From NCBI GenBank assembly GCA_900769545.1, contig CAAGGZ010000148.1, positions 1-38,097 on the forward strand: DNA of 38,097 bases, given 5' to 3'. Below are positions 23,911 through 32,525 of the stretch, in pieces (positions within the stretch are counted from its first letter, which is position 1; each line of letters opens with the position of its first letter). Below the pieces are notes generated by a model. That model ran no database searches, was not told the DNA's origin, and saw only the letters and a program-made list of their open reading frames with translations. The DNA is from Clostridia bacterium (GTDB taxonomy: Bacteria; Bacillota; Clostridia; Christensenellales; Borkfalkiaceae). The translations under genes were made by a program, and so were the position numbers.

Positions 23911-24999
23911 ATGGAAGAAAAGAAAGATTTTTCTGAAGAAATTGAAAACAACGTTGTCCTTGACGAAGAAGCGGTTACGGAGGAAGAACTCCACGGCGAA
24001 AACTTGAACGACAGAGTCAAAGTGCTCTCGCCTGGTATGATGGTTTTGAAGCGTTTTTTCCGCTCCAAACTCTCTATGGTAGGGTTGATTGTACTTATCG
24101 GCTTGTTCTTATTCTCTTTTGTAGGGCCGTTGTTTTCGCCTTGGTCGGGTAACGGCGGTAAAACGCCCGATACCGAAAATATCAGCGAAATGATTGTACC
24201 GCAGAAAATCGAGTACGTGACCGAAGACGGCGAAATCTACACCGCTTACGACATTCAGGTAAGTATCCCCACCGTTAATAAGGAAGGGGATATGTCTTGG
24301 GAGCATTGGCTCGGCACCGACGAAAACGGTTGGGACTTATTTACGAGATTGATGCTCGGCGGTAGAATTTCCTTGACAATCGGTTTTGTCGTTATTTTCC
24401 TCGAAGCGATTATCGGTATATGCTTAGGCGGTCTGGCAGGTTATTTCGGCGGTTGGGTGGATCAGCTCATTATGCGTATCGTAGATATACTAAGCTGCAT
24501 TCCTACGCTCCCGATTATGCTTATCTTGTCGGCAACGCTTACGGCATACGAGATATACGACATTACAAGACTGTATTATCTAATGATAATTTTGACGCTA
24601 CTCGGCTGGACGGGTATTGCGCGACTCGTGCGCGGTCAAATCCTTTCCTTGCGTGAGCAGGAGTTTATGTTGGCGGCAAAGTGCGCAGGGCTTTCGACGC
24701 GTAGAAAGATATTCAAGCATCTTATCCCCAACGTAATGCCTCAGCTCATCGTTTCTATGACGTTGGGTCTTGGTAGCATTATTTTGACGGAAGCAACGCT
24801 CGGTTATTTGGGCTTGGGTGCGCCGCTTGGAACGGCGACCTGGGGCGCAATGATTAACTATGCAACCAAAGACAGATACTTGACGGGCTTCCCCAACTTC
24901 TGGGTACCGCCCGGAATTTGTATCACGCTCGCAATTTTGGCGTTTAACTTTGTCGGGGACGGTCTTCGTGACGCCTTCGACCCGAAGATGAAGAGGTAA
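23911..24999 (+). CDS. oppC: OppC/DppC-type ABC transporter permease
   Basis: A 362-residue partner permease. A cytoplasmic acidic N-terminal extension of about 40 residues precedes the OppC_N region (FFRSKLSMVGLIVLIGLFLF), an external segment containing EHWLGTDENGWDLFTRL, then the permease core with the EAA loop MLAAKCAGLSTRRKIFKHLI near 240. The end GDGLRDAFDPKMKR is diagnostic of the subfamily. AAGGAGG places the start at ATG 23911; the longer frame beginning at 23881 lies inside oppB. oppD follows after three bases. Confidence 0.95.
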   Translation: MEEKKDFSEEIENNVVLDEEAVTEEELHGENLNDRVKVLSPGMMVLKRFFRSKLSMVGLIVLIGLFLFSFVGPLFSPWSGNGGKTPDTENISEMIVPQKIEYVTEDGEIYTAYDIQVSIPTVNKEGDMSWEHWLGTDENGWDLFTRLMLGGRISLTIGFVVIFLEAIIGICLGGLAGYFGGWVDQLIMRIVDILSCIPTLPIMLILSATLTAYEIYDITRLYYLMIILTLLGWTGIARLVRGQILSLREQEFMLAAKCAGLSTRRKIFKHLIPNVMPQLIVSMTLGLGSIILTEATLGYLGLGAPLGTATWGAMINYATKDRYLTGFPNFWVPPGICITLAILAFNFVGDGLRDAFDPKMKR

Positions 25000-25002
25000 A
25001 CT

Positions 25003-26292
25003 ATGGCAGAAGAAAAGAAATCGCATTATATATCCGCCAAAGAATCTCGTAAGATTGCAAAAGAGAACGTTAAAATTACCAAAGAATTTGAAAAGCGTAA
25101 GAAAAGAAAGAACGTAGAAGCGGAATATCTTTCCGAAATGAAAGACCCTTCCAATATCGTGGAGTTTGAAGATTTACACACCTATTTCTATACGGATACA
25201 GGCGTTGTAAAGGCTGTCAACGGCGTTACGTTCTCCATTCCCGCAGGCTCGACGGTTGGCGTCGTAGGGGAATCGGGTTGCGGTAAGAGCGTTACTTCAC
25301 TTTCGCTCATGCAGCTCGTGCAAGGCCCCAGCGGACAGATTGTCAGCGGTTCGATTCGCTTCCGTACCAACGCATTTCGTCGTGACGAAAAGGGTAAGAA
25401 AATTCCCGTATACGAGACGGAGCGTGTAAACGGCAAAAAAGTGGTAAAGAGAGACGAAAAGGGCAGACCTATGTACAAAAAGGACGCTCTAGGCGGAACG
25501 CTCTACGAAATGGACGAAAAAGTTTATGATATTGCAAAAATGCCTATCGAAGCGATGCGTTCCATTCGCGGTAGAGAAATCTCTATGATTTTCCAAGAAC
25601 CTATGACTTCGCTCAATCCCGTGTTCACGATAGGCAATCAGCTTGACGAAGTAGCGTTCTTGCATATTGAAGGTATCAGCAAAGCAGACGCAAAGGCAAG
25701 AAGTATCGAAATGTTGCAGCTTGTCGGTATTGCGGACCCTGAGGGCGTTTATAAGAAATTCCCGCACGAACTTTCGGGCGGTATGCGTCAGCGTGTTATG
25801 ATTGCAATGTCTTTGCTTTGTAATCCCCGTTTGATTATCGCAGACGAGCCCACAACGGCGCTCGACGTAACCATTCAGGCGCAAATCTTGGATTTGCTCC
25901 GTGAGATTAAGGCGAAGATCAACGGTTCGATTATGTTGATTACGCACGACTTGGGCGTAGTAGCCGAAATGGCGGACTATGTCGTGGTCATGTATGCAGG
26001 GAAGATTATCGAAATGGGTACGGCAGAGGATATCTTCGACCGTCCTTTGCACCCGTACACGATTGGCTTGCAAAAGAGCAAACCCACGGTAGACGGCGAC
26101 GTAGAGTCTCTTTACTGTATCCCTGGGTTCGTTCCCAATCCCATCGATATGCCCAACTATTGCTATTTCCGCGATAGATGCGACAGATGTAAAAAAGAAT
26201 GCGCAGGCGAATATCCTCACCTTGTTAAGGTGTCGGATACCCACAGCGTATCGTGTTATCTGTATAAGGAGGGAGTAGAAAACAATGATTGA
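25003..26292 (+). CDS. oppD: OppD-type ABC transporter ATPase with insertion
   Basis: A 429-residue ATPase, longer than the usual 320-350. After a lysine-rich extension of about 48 residues come Walker A GESGCGKS (89-96), a Q-loop at IFQEPMTSLNP (about 197), the signature LSGGMRQRV, Walker B LIIADEPTTALDV and the H-loop ITHDLGV. Residues about 121-172, between Walker A and the Q-loop, form a charged insertion rich in Lys/Arg/Asp/Glu and absent from typical OppD. The C-terminal Opp/Dpp extension has several cysteines (CYFRDRCDRCKKEC), which in relatives can bind an iron-sulfur cluster. GAGGTAA in oppC serves as ribosome binding site. It overlaps oppF by eight bases. Confidence 0.94.
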   Translation: MAEEKKSHYISAKESRKIAKENVKITKEFEKRKKRKNVEAEYLSEMKDPSNIVEFEDLHTYFYTDTGVVKAVNGVTFSIPAGSTVGVVGESGCGKSVTSLSLMQLVQGPSGQIVSGSIRFRTNAFRRDEKGKKIPVYETERVNGKKVVKRDEKGRPMYKKDALGGTLYEMDEKVYDIAKMPIEAMRSIRGREISMIFQEPMTSLNPVFTIGNQLDEVAFLHIEGISKADAKARSIEMLQLVGIADPEGVYKKFPHELSGGMRQRVMIAMSLLCNPRLIIADEPTTALDVTIQAQILDLLREIKAKINGSIMLITHDLGVVAEMADYVVVMYAGKIIEMGTAEDIFDRPLHPYTIGLQKSKPTVDGDVESLYCIPGFVPNPIDMPNYCYFRDRCDRCKKECAGEYPHLVKVSDTHSVSCYLYKEGVENND

Positions 26293-27403
26293 TTCTGAAA
26301 TCAAAAATCTCTCCGAAGAGGAAGTAATATCAACGCCTGAAACGTCGGAAAACGGAATTTTGTTGGAGGTGAAAAACCTTAAAAAATATTTCGTTGTTGG
26401 GACGACGTTTTTCGGTAAACCCACCAAGTTTTTGCGCGCGGTAGACAACGTTTCCTTTAAACTTCAAAAGGGCAAAACGCTCGGCATCGTAGGGGAATCG
26501 GGTTGCGGTAAAACCACGATGGGTCGTACCATTTTACGTCTTTACGACGTAACGGACGGCGAAGTTTGGTTCAAAGGCGAGGAGGTTTCTAAAATTCCCG
26601 ACAAAGCTTTTGATAAGCTCCGTCCCAATATGCAGATGATTTTCCAAGACCCTTACGCAAGTCTTTCCCCCCGTTTGACAGTAGGGGAAATCATCGGCGA
26701 AGCCGCATTGCAGCACGGTCTTATTACAAAATCCAACTACCGCGAATACGTATTGCAAATAATGAAAATGTGCGGCTTGCAGCCTCACTATTTCGACCGT
26801 TACCCCCACGAATTTTCAGGCGGTCAGCGTCAGCGTATCTGTATTGCGCGCGCGTTGGCGTTAAAACCCGAATTGGTGGTTTGCGACGAGCCCGTTTCCG
26901 CGCTCGACGTATCCATTCAGGCGCAGATTATCAATATGCTCCGTGATTTGCAGAAGGAATTGGGGCTTACCTATATATTCATTTCTCACGACTTATCCGT
27001 TGTAAAGCATATTTCTGACGAAGTTGGGGTAATGTATTTGGGGAGTATGGTCGAATACGGCCCGAAGGAGCTCATTTTTAACAACACGTTGCATCCTTAT
27101 ACGAAAGCGCTGTTTTCGGCAGTTCCCGTGCCTAATCCGCACGTGAAAATGAACCGTGTTATTTTGAAAGGAGATATTCCTTCTCCCGTCAATCCGCCCA
27201 GAGGCTGTAAATTCCATACCCGTTGCGATAAATGCACGAAAGCCTGCGAATATATCACACCGGAATTTAAAGAGGTAGAGCCCGGACATTTCTGCGCTTG
27301 TCACCTTTATGAATCGGAAGAGGAGCTCGCGTCGCTCATCGAGCACGCAGAGCGTATGGAAAACGAAGAAACACTGGCGGCAATCGAACAAGGAAAAGCG
27401 TAA
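26285..27403 (+). CDS. oppF: OppF-type ABC transporter ATPase
   Basis: A 372-residue second ATPase of the importer, forming a heterodimer with OppD. Walker A GESGCGKT is at 70-77, followed by MIFQDPYASLSPRLTVGEI (Q-loop), FSGGQRQRICIARAL (signature), VVCDEPVSALDVS (Walker B) and FISHDLSVVKHI (H-loop). The C-terminal oligopeptide domain includes CKFHTRCDKCTKAC. AAGGAGG precedes the overlapping start. The last 30 residues are acidic and not part of the usual domain. Confidence 0.95.
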   Translation: MIDSEIKNLSEEEVISTPETSENGILLEVKNLKKYFVVGTTFFGKPTKFLRAVDNVSFKLQKGKTLGIVGESGCGKTTMGRTILRLYDVTDGEVWFKGEEVSKIPDKAFDKLRPNMQMIFQDPYASLSPRLTVGEIIGEAALQHGLITKSNYREYVLQIMKMCGLQPHYFDRYPHEFSGGQRQRICIARALALKPELVVCDEPVSALDVSIQAQIINMLRDLQKELGLTYIFISHDLSVVKHISDEVGVMYLGSMVEYGPKELIFNNTLHPYTKALFSAVPVPNPHVKMNRVILKGDIPSPVNPPRGCKFHTRCDKCTKACEYITPEFKEVEPGHFCACHLYESEEELASLIEHAERMENEETLAAIEQGKA

Positions 27404-27409
27404 AAAAGA

Positions 27410-27655
27410 ATGGCAAAAAAGAAGAAGAGAGACGATTTGGATACGGAAACCACGATTGCCGATATGAACGTGGAAGGCTTTCGTTGGTACAATCCGCACA
27501 AAAAAAAGGGAACGTACAACGGCGTAGGAAAGATAACCCGAAAGGAATATTGGGCAATGGTACGCGGCGCTTTTGCCGCCATGTTGCCGCTGTTTGGGAT
27601 TCTTCTTGCCGTAGGCGCGCTCATCGTCTTGCTTGCAATTCTTTGGCTTAAATAG
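27410..27655 (+). CDS. Small basic membrane protein at the end of the Opp cluster
   Basis: An 81-residue protein of unknown function. Its first 50 residues are polar and basic (MAKKKKRDD..., NPHKKKG), and the last 30 form one or two hydrophobic helices (AAMLPLFGILLAVGALIVLLAILWL). It starts six bases after oppF, has an AAGGAA site 15 bases upstream, and is followed by a terminator, so it very probably belongs to the transporter transcript. It may be an accessory or assembly subunit. That is inferred from position only. Confidence 0.7.
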   Translation: MAKKKKRDDLDTETTIADMNVEGFRWYNPHKKKGTYNGVGKITRKEYWAMVRGAFAAMLPLFGILLAVGALIVLLAILWLK

Positions 27656-27663
27656 GAATTATA

Positions 27664-27700
27664 AAAAACGTCTTGAAAATTCATCAAGGCGTTTTTTTTT
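27664..27700 (+). terminator. Intrinsic terminator of the Opp cluster
   Basis: AAAAACGTCTTGA pairs with TCAAGGCGTTTTT with one G-T pair around loop AAATTCA, then a run of Ts to 27700. Confidence 0.9.
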
Positions 27701-27707
27701 CAGCATA

Positions 27708-27736
27708 TTGACAAAATAAGTCGAATATGGTATGAT
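27708..27736 (+). promoter_or_regulatory. Promoter for the metallophosphoesterase gene
   Basis: TTGACA (27708-27713), a 17-base spacer and TATGAT (27731-27736) preceded by an extended -10 TGG. Confidence 0.8.
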
Positions 27737-27800
27737 AATGAAGATATGATAGGAAAAACCGTTAAAGTTATTCCTCGAAACAAGATAAGGGAGACGTAAT

Positions 27801-28511
27801 ATGGCTCATTTTGTAATATCGCCATATATTTTTCAAACAAGAGTTCAGGAACGGGTAAAATTCGCTTTCGTATCCGATTTGCACGATTGCGAAAATCAGC
27901 CGATTTTAGACGCAATTAAAGAAAACGGAGCCGACGCCATTTTAATTGGCGGCGATTTTATACACAACAGCACCGTATATGCTCGCGGTATCGAGTTTTT
28001 AAAGGAAGCGGCAAAGCGCCTTCCTACCTTTTGCGTGCTTGGCAATCACGAGCTCCGCTTCGGTAGAGACTTGATTCCGCTCATCCGCAATATTCCCATA
28101 ACCTTGCTTCGTGACGAAGACGTTACCTTTAAGGGAGTCCGCATTGGCGGTATCAGCTCGGTTACGGCGTACTCGGACGAGCAAATACTCCTCAATCATA
28201 AGTATTTAAAAGATTTTTCCCAAAAAGACGGTTTTAAAATATTACTTTGTCATCATCCCGAATATTATGAGGAGCATCTTCGTCCGTATAAAATCGATTT
28301 GATTTTATCGGGACATGCGCACGGCGGGCAGTGGCGTTTTTTTGGGAAAGGAGTCTATGCCCCAGGGCAGGGAATTTTGCCCAAATATACGTCGGGTTTA
28401 TACGAGGAGCGTCTGTTGGTTGGTAGGGGCTTAGGGAATCATCATATCGTGCTCCGAATCAACAACAAAAGAGAACTTGTTTTTATTACGGTAGAGCCGT
28501 TTGATAAGTAA
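27801..28511 (+). CDS. Calcineurin-like metallophosphoesterase (YkuE/YaeI type)
   Basis: A 236-residue two-metal phosphoesterase. The five family blocks are visible: SDLHD (D26, H28), GGD (D52), GNHE (81-84), CHHPEYY near 152 and SGHAHGGQ near 173. These ligate a di-metal centre that cleaves phosphomono- or diesters. The nearest named relatives are YkuE and YaeI, some of which act on lipid-linked phosphates, but unlike many of them this protein has no obvious N-terminal membrane helix. GGGAG lies seven bases before ATG 27801. It forms a single-gene unit between two hairpins. The substrate is not predictable. Confidence 0.9.
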   Translation: MAHFVISPYIFQTRVQERVKFAFVSDLHDCENQPILDAIKENGADAILIGGDFIHNSTVYARGIEFLKEAAKRLPTFCVLGNHELRFGRDLIPLIRNIPITLLRDEDVTFKGVRIGGISSVTAYSDEQILLNHKYLKDFSQKDGFKILLCHHPEYYEEHLRPYKIDLILSGHAHGGQWRFFGKGVYAPGQGILPKYTSGLYEERLLVGRGLGNHHIVLRINNKRELVFITVEPFDK

Positions 28512-28547
28512 TTTAAAGCCGTCCCAAGCGTTGGGACGGCTTTAAAT
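28511..28547. terminator. Bidirectional intrinsic terminator between convergent genes
   Basis: A perfect 17-base-pair inverted repeat (28511-28527 against 28531-28547) with loop GCG; the arms run from ATTTAAAGCC into GTCCCAA. A/T ends on both sides let it serve the rightward phosphoesterase gene and the leftward lipoprotein gene. Confidence 0.85.
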
Positions 28548-28560
28548 CAATATCGGAGCT

Positions 28561-29238
28561 TTAGTCGGCTTGTCGTTTGGCTAAAATTTTCCCCGTTTGC
28601 GCGTTAATAAGGAAAGCGTGCGCGTTTCCGTTTCTATCCATTACGCCCACGTAATAATAAGGGGAATCTTCGTATAACAGTCGGATATAGATTTCTCCTG
28701 CAAAGCCGTATTTATCAGTGAGCGAAGAAAACAACTCCGTCTCCGTCTGAATCAAGGTTTGCAAGACGTTATACGGGGAAATCACGGAAGGCGTTTTTAC
28801 GGAATGGGCAGTGAGCGTTAATTGGCTCTCGCCGTAGGTGATTTCGCAAGGGAGTTCCGTCAAAGCAGAAATATCCAACGTACAGGAATAATAGTATTCT
28901 GCGCGTACGTTGTCAAAAGACATTTCACCCCCGTAGGTTTTTCCGTCAACGGAAAAAGATAATTCGCAATTCTTTTCCCCCGACGGCGCAACGAGGTAGA
29001 CTTCCGTTCGATGTGAGGTTTCTTTTTTTATTCCGTCGGGGGCGTAAGGATTTTCCTTTTCTACGGCATAGATGCGTAAGGAAAAATCTTCGTTTTGCGC
29101 AAGGAAAATATTGCTTCGCAGCTCCGACACGTAGTTGAAATATTCCAATTTGCTTTTACAGGAGCAAAAACAAATGGCGACAACAACAAAAAAGAGTATG
29201 CAAAAAAAACGTGAATTTCGATTGGAAAAATTTCTCAT
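28561..29238 (-). CDS. Putative lipoprotein with PepSY-like C-terminus
   Basis: A 225-residue leftward protein. It begins with basic residues, a hydrophobic segment (FFCILFFVVVAICF) and CFCSCKS, where the second or third cysteine probably takes a lipid. The middle is a beta-rich domain with no family I recognise. The end, YYYVGVMDRNGNAHAF followed by LINAQTGKILA, resembles the last strands of a PepSY domain. There is no good ribosome binding site before the ATG, which lowers certainty about the start. It is convergent with the phosphoesterase and divergent from the next gene. Confidence 0.7.
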   Translation of the reverse strand: MRNFSNRNSRFFCILFFVVVAICFCSCKSKLEYFNYVSELRSNIFLAQNEDFSLRIYAVEKENPYAPDGIKKETSHRTEVYLVAPSGEKNCELSFSVDGKTYGGEMSFDNVRAEYYYSCTLDISALTELPCEITYGESQLTLTAHSVKTPSVISPYNVLQTLIQTETELFSSLTDKYGFAGEIYIRLLYEDSPYYYVGVMDRNGNAHAFLINAQTGKILAKRQAD

Positions 29239-29294
29239 AAGATAATATATTAAAAAAAGATGAAAAACATGCGTAAGAAATTTCGTTTAGACAG

Positions 29295-29323
29295 TTGATT
29301 TTTTTATTCAAATATGGTACAAT
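29295..29323 (+). promoter_or_regulatory. Promoter for the 29352 gene
   Basis: TTGATT (29295-29300), a 17-base spacer, and TACAAT (29318-29323) preceded by TGG. The ribosome binding site GGGAGG follows near 29339. Confidence 0.75.
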
Positions 29324-29351
29324 AAAATAAATACAATGGGAGGAAAGCAAA

Positions 29352-29957
29352 ATGCGTGTTGACAAAGTCATAACTCGTGCGGTTTTGAATACGTTATATG
29401 CCATCGGGATTTTGTTCGCATTTATGATTTTGACGTTGGTTTGCGTTTATCCTTCCACGCTCATGCGGATGACCTATGACTTGGGTATGGATTCTATGAG
29501 CATTATGTTCGCCAAGAGCGCGTACAACCGCACCGACGAGGTCTATTATATTGCCTATGCAACGGAGGTTGCCATCGGGATTGACTCCGATAAAAAGATT
29601 TTAAGCTGTGGCGAACGTTTTATCGCAGACGACCAGTTTGCGGATTATTGCGCGGAGAGAAACGCAATCTTGCCGGATGACGTACAGGGCACCTATGAAC
29701 AGTACGTGTACGGAAAGGTATGCGTTGCGGAATATAATTTGGGGGATAAAGAAGAAGCGGTGGAAAAGGCCTTCGATTTTGTCGGGGAGGAATTTCCACG
29801 CAATAACGCTGTCGCAGCTTTGCTTATCGCGTCCTTGCTGAGCGAGGATACGGAGACGGTAGAAACGATAAAGGGAAAAATGGAACAACTGCAAGTCGAA
29901 GAAATGTCGGAGGACGACGCAATTTTCTTCGGGGAAATGCTTGCGTTGGCAGATTGA
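29352..29957 (+). CDS. Hypothetical protein with one N-terminal membrane helix
   Basis: A 201-residue protein of no recognised family. Residues about 10-33 are a membrane helix (LNTLYAIGILFAFMILTLVCVY). The remainder is acidic and predicted helical, with alternating segments (KEEAVEKAFDFVGEEFPRNNAV, LLIASLLSEDTETVETIKGK) that look like degenerate tetratricopeptide helices, facing outside if the helix is a signal anchor. A GGGAGG site supports ATG 29352. A hairpin with T run separates it from guaB. Confidence 0.75.
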   Translation: MRVDKVITRAVLNTLYAIGILFAFMILTLVCVYPSTLMRMTYDLGMDSMSIMFAKSAYNRTDEVYYIAYATEVAIGIDSDKKILSCGERFIADDQFADYCAERNAILPDDVQGTYEQYVYGKVCVAEYNLGDKEEAVEKAFDFVGEEFPRNNAVAALLIASLLSEDTETVETIKGKMEQLQVEEMSEDDAIFFGEMLALAD

Positions 29958-29961
29958 AAAT

Positions 29962-30013
29962 AAATGGATGAGCCTTCGCTTAGATAAGTGGGGCTAATCC
30001 ATTTCGTTTTTTA
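29962..30013 (+). terminator. Terminator or attenuator hairpin ahead of guaB
   Basis: AAATGGAT and AGCC (29962-29974) pair with GGCT and ATCCATTT (29992-30004) with one mismatch, enclosing a second small stem CTTA/TAAG, then CGTTTTTTA. Only about 33 bases lie between its T run and the guaB start. Confidence 0.7.
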
Positions 30014-30045
30014 TATAAAACTTTACAATACAAGGAGATAAACCT

Positions 30046-31500
30046 ATGAGCAGCAGAATTGTAAAAGAAGGCTTGACTTTTGACGACGTGCTTTTGATTC
30101 CTCAGGCATCGAACGTTGTGCCTGCCGAAGTGGACTTAAGGACGCAGTTGACGGACAAAATCAAGTTGAATTTGCCTTTGATGAGCGCGGCTATGGATAC
30201 CGTTACGGAAAGCCGTATGGCAATCGCTATGGCGCGTGAAGGTGGCTTGGGTATCATACATAAAAATATGTCGATTGAGGAGCAGGCTTCGCACGTAGAC
30301 AAGGTAAAGCGTAGCGAACATGGCGTCATTACCGACCCGTTTTATCTCGCTCCCAATAATATGGTAAAAGAAGCGGTTGCGCTTATGGAAAAATACCGTA
30401 TCAGCGGTGTGCCTATCACGAAAGGCGGAAAATTGGTAGGGATTCTTACCAACCGTGATTTGCGCTTTGAAAGCAATTACGAACAGCCCATTTCCAACAT
30501 TATGACCAAGAAAGGTTTGGTGACGGCTCCCGTAGGCACCTCTTTGGAGGAAGCGCAGAAAATCCTCGGCAAGCACAGAATCGAAAAATTGCCTATCGTA
30601 GACGAAAACGGTTACTTGAAAGGCTTGATTACCATTAAAGATATTGAAAAATCCATTCAATATCCCAACTCTGCGCGTGATGAAAACGGCAGATTGTTGG
30701 TAGGCGCGGCAGTCGGTACGGCGGCAAATACTATGGAACGTATTGCGGCGCTTATCGAAGCGCGCGCAGACGTTATCACTATCGATACGGCGCACGGTCA
30801 TTCCGCAGGCGTTTTGAAAAAAGTAGAAGAAATTAAATCCAAATTCCCGAACATTACCCTCATTGCAGGTAACGTAGCAACCGCGGCTGCAACGGAAGCG
30901 TTGTTGAAGTCGGGCGCAGACGTTGTAAAAGTGGGTATCGGTCCCGGGTCCATTTGTACAACTCGCGTCGTTGCAGGTATCGGCGTGCCTCAGCTCACGG
31001 CGGTTATGGATTGTTCGGAAATGGCGGACAAGCTCGGTAAACGTATTATCGCAGACGGCGGTATCAAGTATAGCGGCGATATTGTAAAAGCTCTTGCGGC
31101 AGGCGCAAGCGCGGTTATGGTCGGTTCCTTGTTGGCAGGTACTTTGGAAAGTCCTGGCGAAGTGGAGCTCTATCAAGGCAGAAGCTACAAGGTATACAGA
31201 GGTATGGGCTCGCTCGGCGCAATGGCGGCAGGCAGCAACGATAGATACTTCCAAGAAGGACAAAAGAAATTCGTTCCCGAAGGGGTGGAAGGCAGAGTGC
31301 CTTATCGCGGTAGCGTAGCAGAAGTTATTTATCAAATGAAAGGCGGCTTGCGCGCAGGTATGGGTTATTGCGGCAAAGCGACGGTAGAAGCTCTTCGTAC
31401 CGATTCCGAATTTGTGCGTATCACCAACGCAAGCTTGATTGAGAGCCATCCTCATGATATTTCTATCAGTAAGGAAGCTCCTAACTACACCCAACACTAA
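30046..31500 (+). CDS. guaB: IMP dehydrogenase
   Basis: GuaB oxidises IMP to XMP with NAD, the first committed step to GMP. The 484-residue protein has the TIM-barrel start (GLTFDDVLLIPQ), a tandem CBS pair at about residues 93-205 (ISGVPITKGGKLVGILTNRD, IEKLPIVDENGYLKGLITI), the catalytic loop GIGPGSICTTRVVAG with the nucleophilic cysteine near 306, and the flap YRGMGSLGAM. AAGGAG seven to eight bases upstream supports the start. guaA follows after 28 bases. The CBS pair commonly binds adenine or guanine nucleotides for feedback. Confidence 0.97.
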   Translation: MSSRIVKEGLTFDDVLLIPQASNVVPAEVDLRTQLTDKIKLNLPLMSAAMDTVTESRMAIAMAREGGLGIIHKNMSIEEQASHVDKVKRSEHGVITDPFYLAPNNMVKEAVALMEKYRISGVPITKGGKLVGILTNRDLRFESNYEQPISNIMTKKGLVTAPVGTSLEEAQKILGKHRIEKLPIVDENGYLKGLITIKDIEKSIQYPNSARDENGRLLVGAAVGTAANTMERIAALIEARADVITIDTAHGHSAGVLKKVEEIKSKFPNITLIAGNVATAAATEALLKSGADVVKVGIGPGSICTTRVVAGIGVPQLTAVMDCSEMADKLGKRIIADGGIKYSGDIVKALAAGASAVMVGSLLAGTLESPGEVELYQGRSYKVYRGMGSLGAMAAGSNDRYFQEGQKKFVPEGVEGRVPYRGSVAEVIYQMKGGLRAGMGYCGKATVEALRTDSEFVRITNASLIESHPHDISISKEAPNYTQH

Positions 31501-31528
31501 GTGAGATAAATCTCGGAGGAAATAGAAT

Positions 31529-32509
31529 ATGGAAAATAATGTACGTCCCGAATCAATGGCTCGTATTACGACGAAAGAACTTGCTGACGCATTCATTGCA
31601 GAGCAGGTAGCCGCAGTACAGGCGCAGGTTGGAAACAAAAAAGTATTATTGGCGCTTTCGGGCGGCGTAGACTCGTCCGTTGTTGCGGCGTTGCTCATTA
31701 AAGCAATCGGCAGACAGCTTGTCTGCGTACACGTGAATCACGGCTTGATGCGTAAGGGTGAGAGTGAGGAAGTGGTGGAAGTGTTCCAAAACCAGTTGGA
31801 CGCAAACCTTATCTACGTAGACGCGAGCGAGCGTTTCTTGAATCTTCTCGCAGGCGTGGAAGAACCCGAAAGAAAACGTAAAATCATCGGCGGCGAATTT
31901 ATCAAGGTATTTGACGAAGAAGCAAGTAAATTGCAGGGCATTTCTTTCCTTGCGCAGGGTACAATCTATCCCGACATCATCGAGAGCGACGGCGTCAAAG
32001 CGCACCACAACGTAGGCGGCTTGCCCGAAGATATGCAGTTTGAATTGGTAGAGCCGTTGAGACTCTTATATAAGGACGAAGTACGTATGGTTGGCAGCGC
32101 GTTGGGGCTTCCCGACAGCATGGTTTACCGTCAGCCGTTCCCCGGCCCCGGCTTGGGCGTTCGTTGCCTTGGCGCAATCACAAAAGAGAGATTGGACGCA
32201 GTACGCGAATCGGACGCAATTTTGCGTGAAGAGTTCAAAAATGCGGGCTTGGAAGGCAAAGTATGGCAGTATTTCACGGCAGTGCCCGATTTCCGCTCGG
32301 TAGGCGTAAAGGACGGCAAGCGCACGTATGCGTACCCCGTTATTATCCGCGCGGTGAACACGGTAGACGCTATGACGGCGACGATTGAGGAAATCCCTTA
32401 TGCCGTATTGGCAAAGATTACCGCTCGTATCACGGCAGAAGTAGAAAACGTCAACCGTGTTTTATACGACTTGACTCCGAAGCCCTGCGGAACGATTGAA
32501 TGGGAATAA
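31529..32509 (+). CDS. guaA: GMP synthase ATP-pyrophosphatase subunit, lacking the glutaminase domain
   Basis: The enzyme activates XMP with ATP and aminates it to GMP. Only the synthetase half is present: PP-loop SGGVDS (44-49), HGLMRKGE near 72, QGTIYPDIIES near 145, FPGPGLGVR near 205 and the family end GTIEWE. At 326 residues it lacks the about 190-residue class I glutamine amidotransferase domain found in most bacterial GuaA. It begins with its own GGAGG site and a normal N-terminal helix, so it is not a broken gene. It must use free ammonia or a separate glutaminase subunit, the archaeal arrangement. No such subunit is in the window. Confidence 0.94.
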   Translation: MENNVRPESMARITTKELADAFIAEQVAAVQAQVGNKKVLLALSGGVDSSVVAALLIKAIGRQLVCVHVNHGLMRKGESEEVVEVFQNQLDANLIYVDASERFLNLLAGVEEPERKRKIIGGEFIKVFDEEASKLQGISFLAQGTIYPDIIESDGVKAHHNVGGLPEDMQFELVEPLRLLYKDEVRMVGSALGLPDSMVYRQPFPGPGLGVRCLGAITKERLDAVRESDAILREEFKNAGLEGKVWQYFTAVPDFRSVGVKDGKRTYAYPVIIRAVNTVDAMTATIEEIPYAVLAKITARITAEVENVNRVLYDLTPKPCGTIEWE

Positions 32510-32525
32510 TTCATAAAAATGGAAC

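Noticed and set aside
30024..30029. TACAAT as a guaB promoter -10
   Set aside because: No -35 at the right distance, and the resulting start would remove the guaB ribosome binding site.
30136..31698. 520-codon minus-strand open frame across guaB and guaA
   Set aside because: guaB and guaA are unambiguous on the plus strand; the antisense frame is Cys/His/Arg-rich as expected for a shadow.
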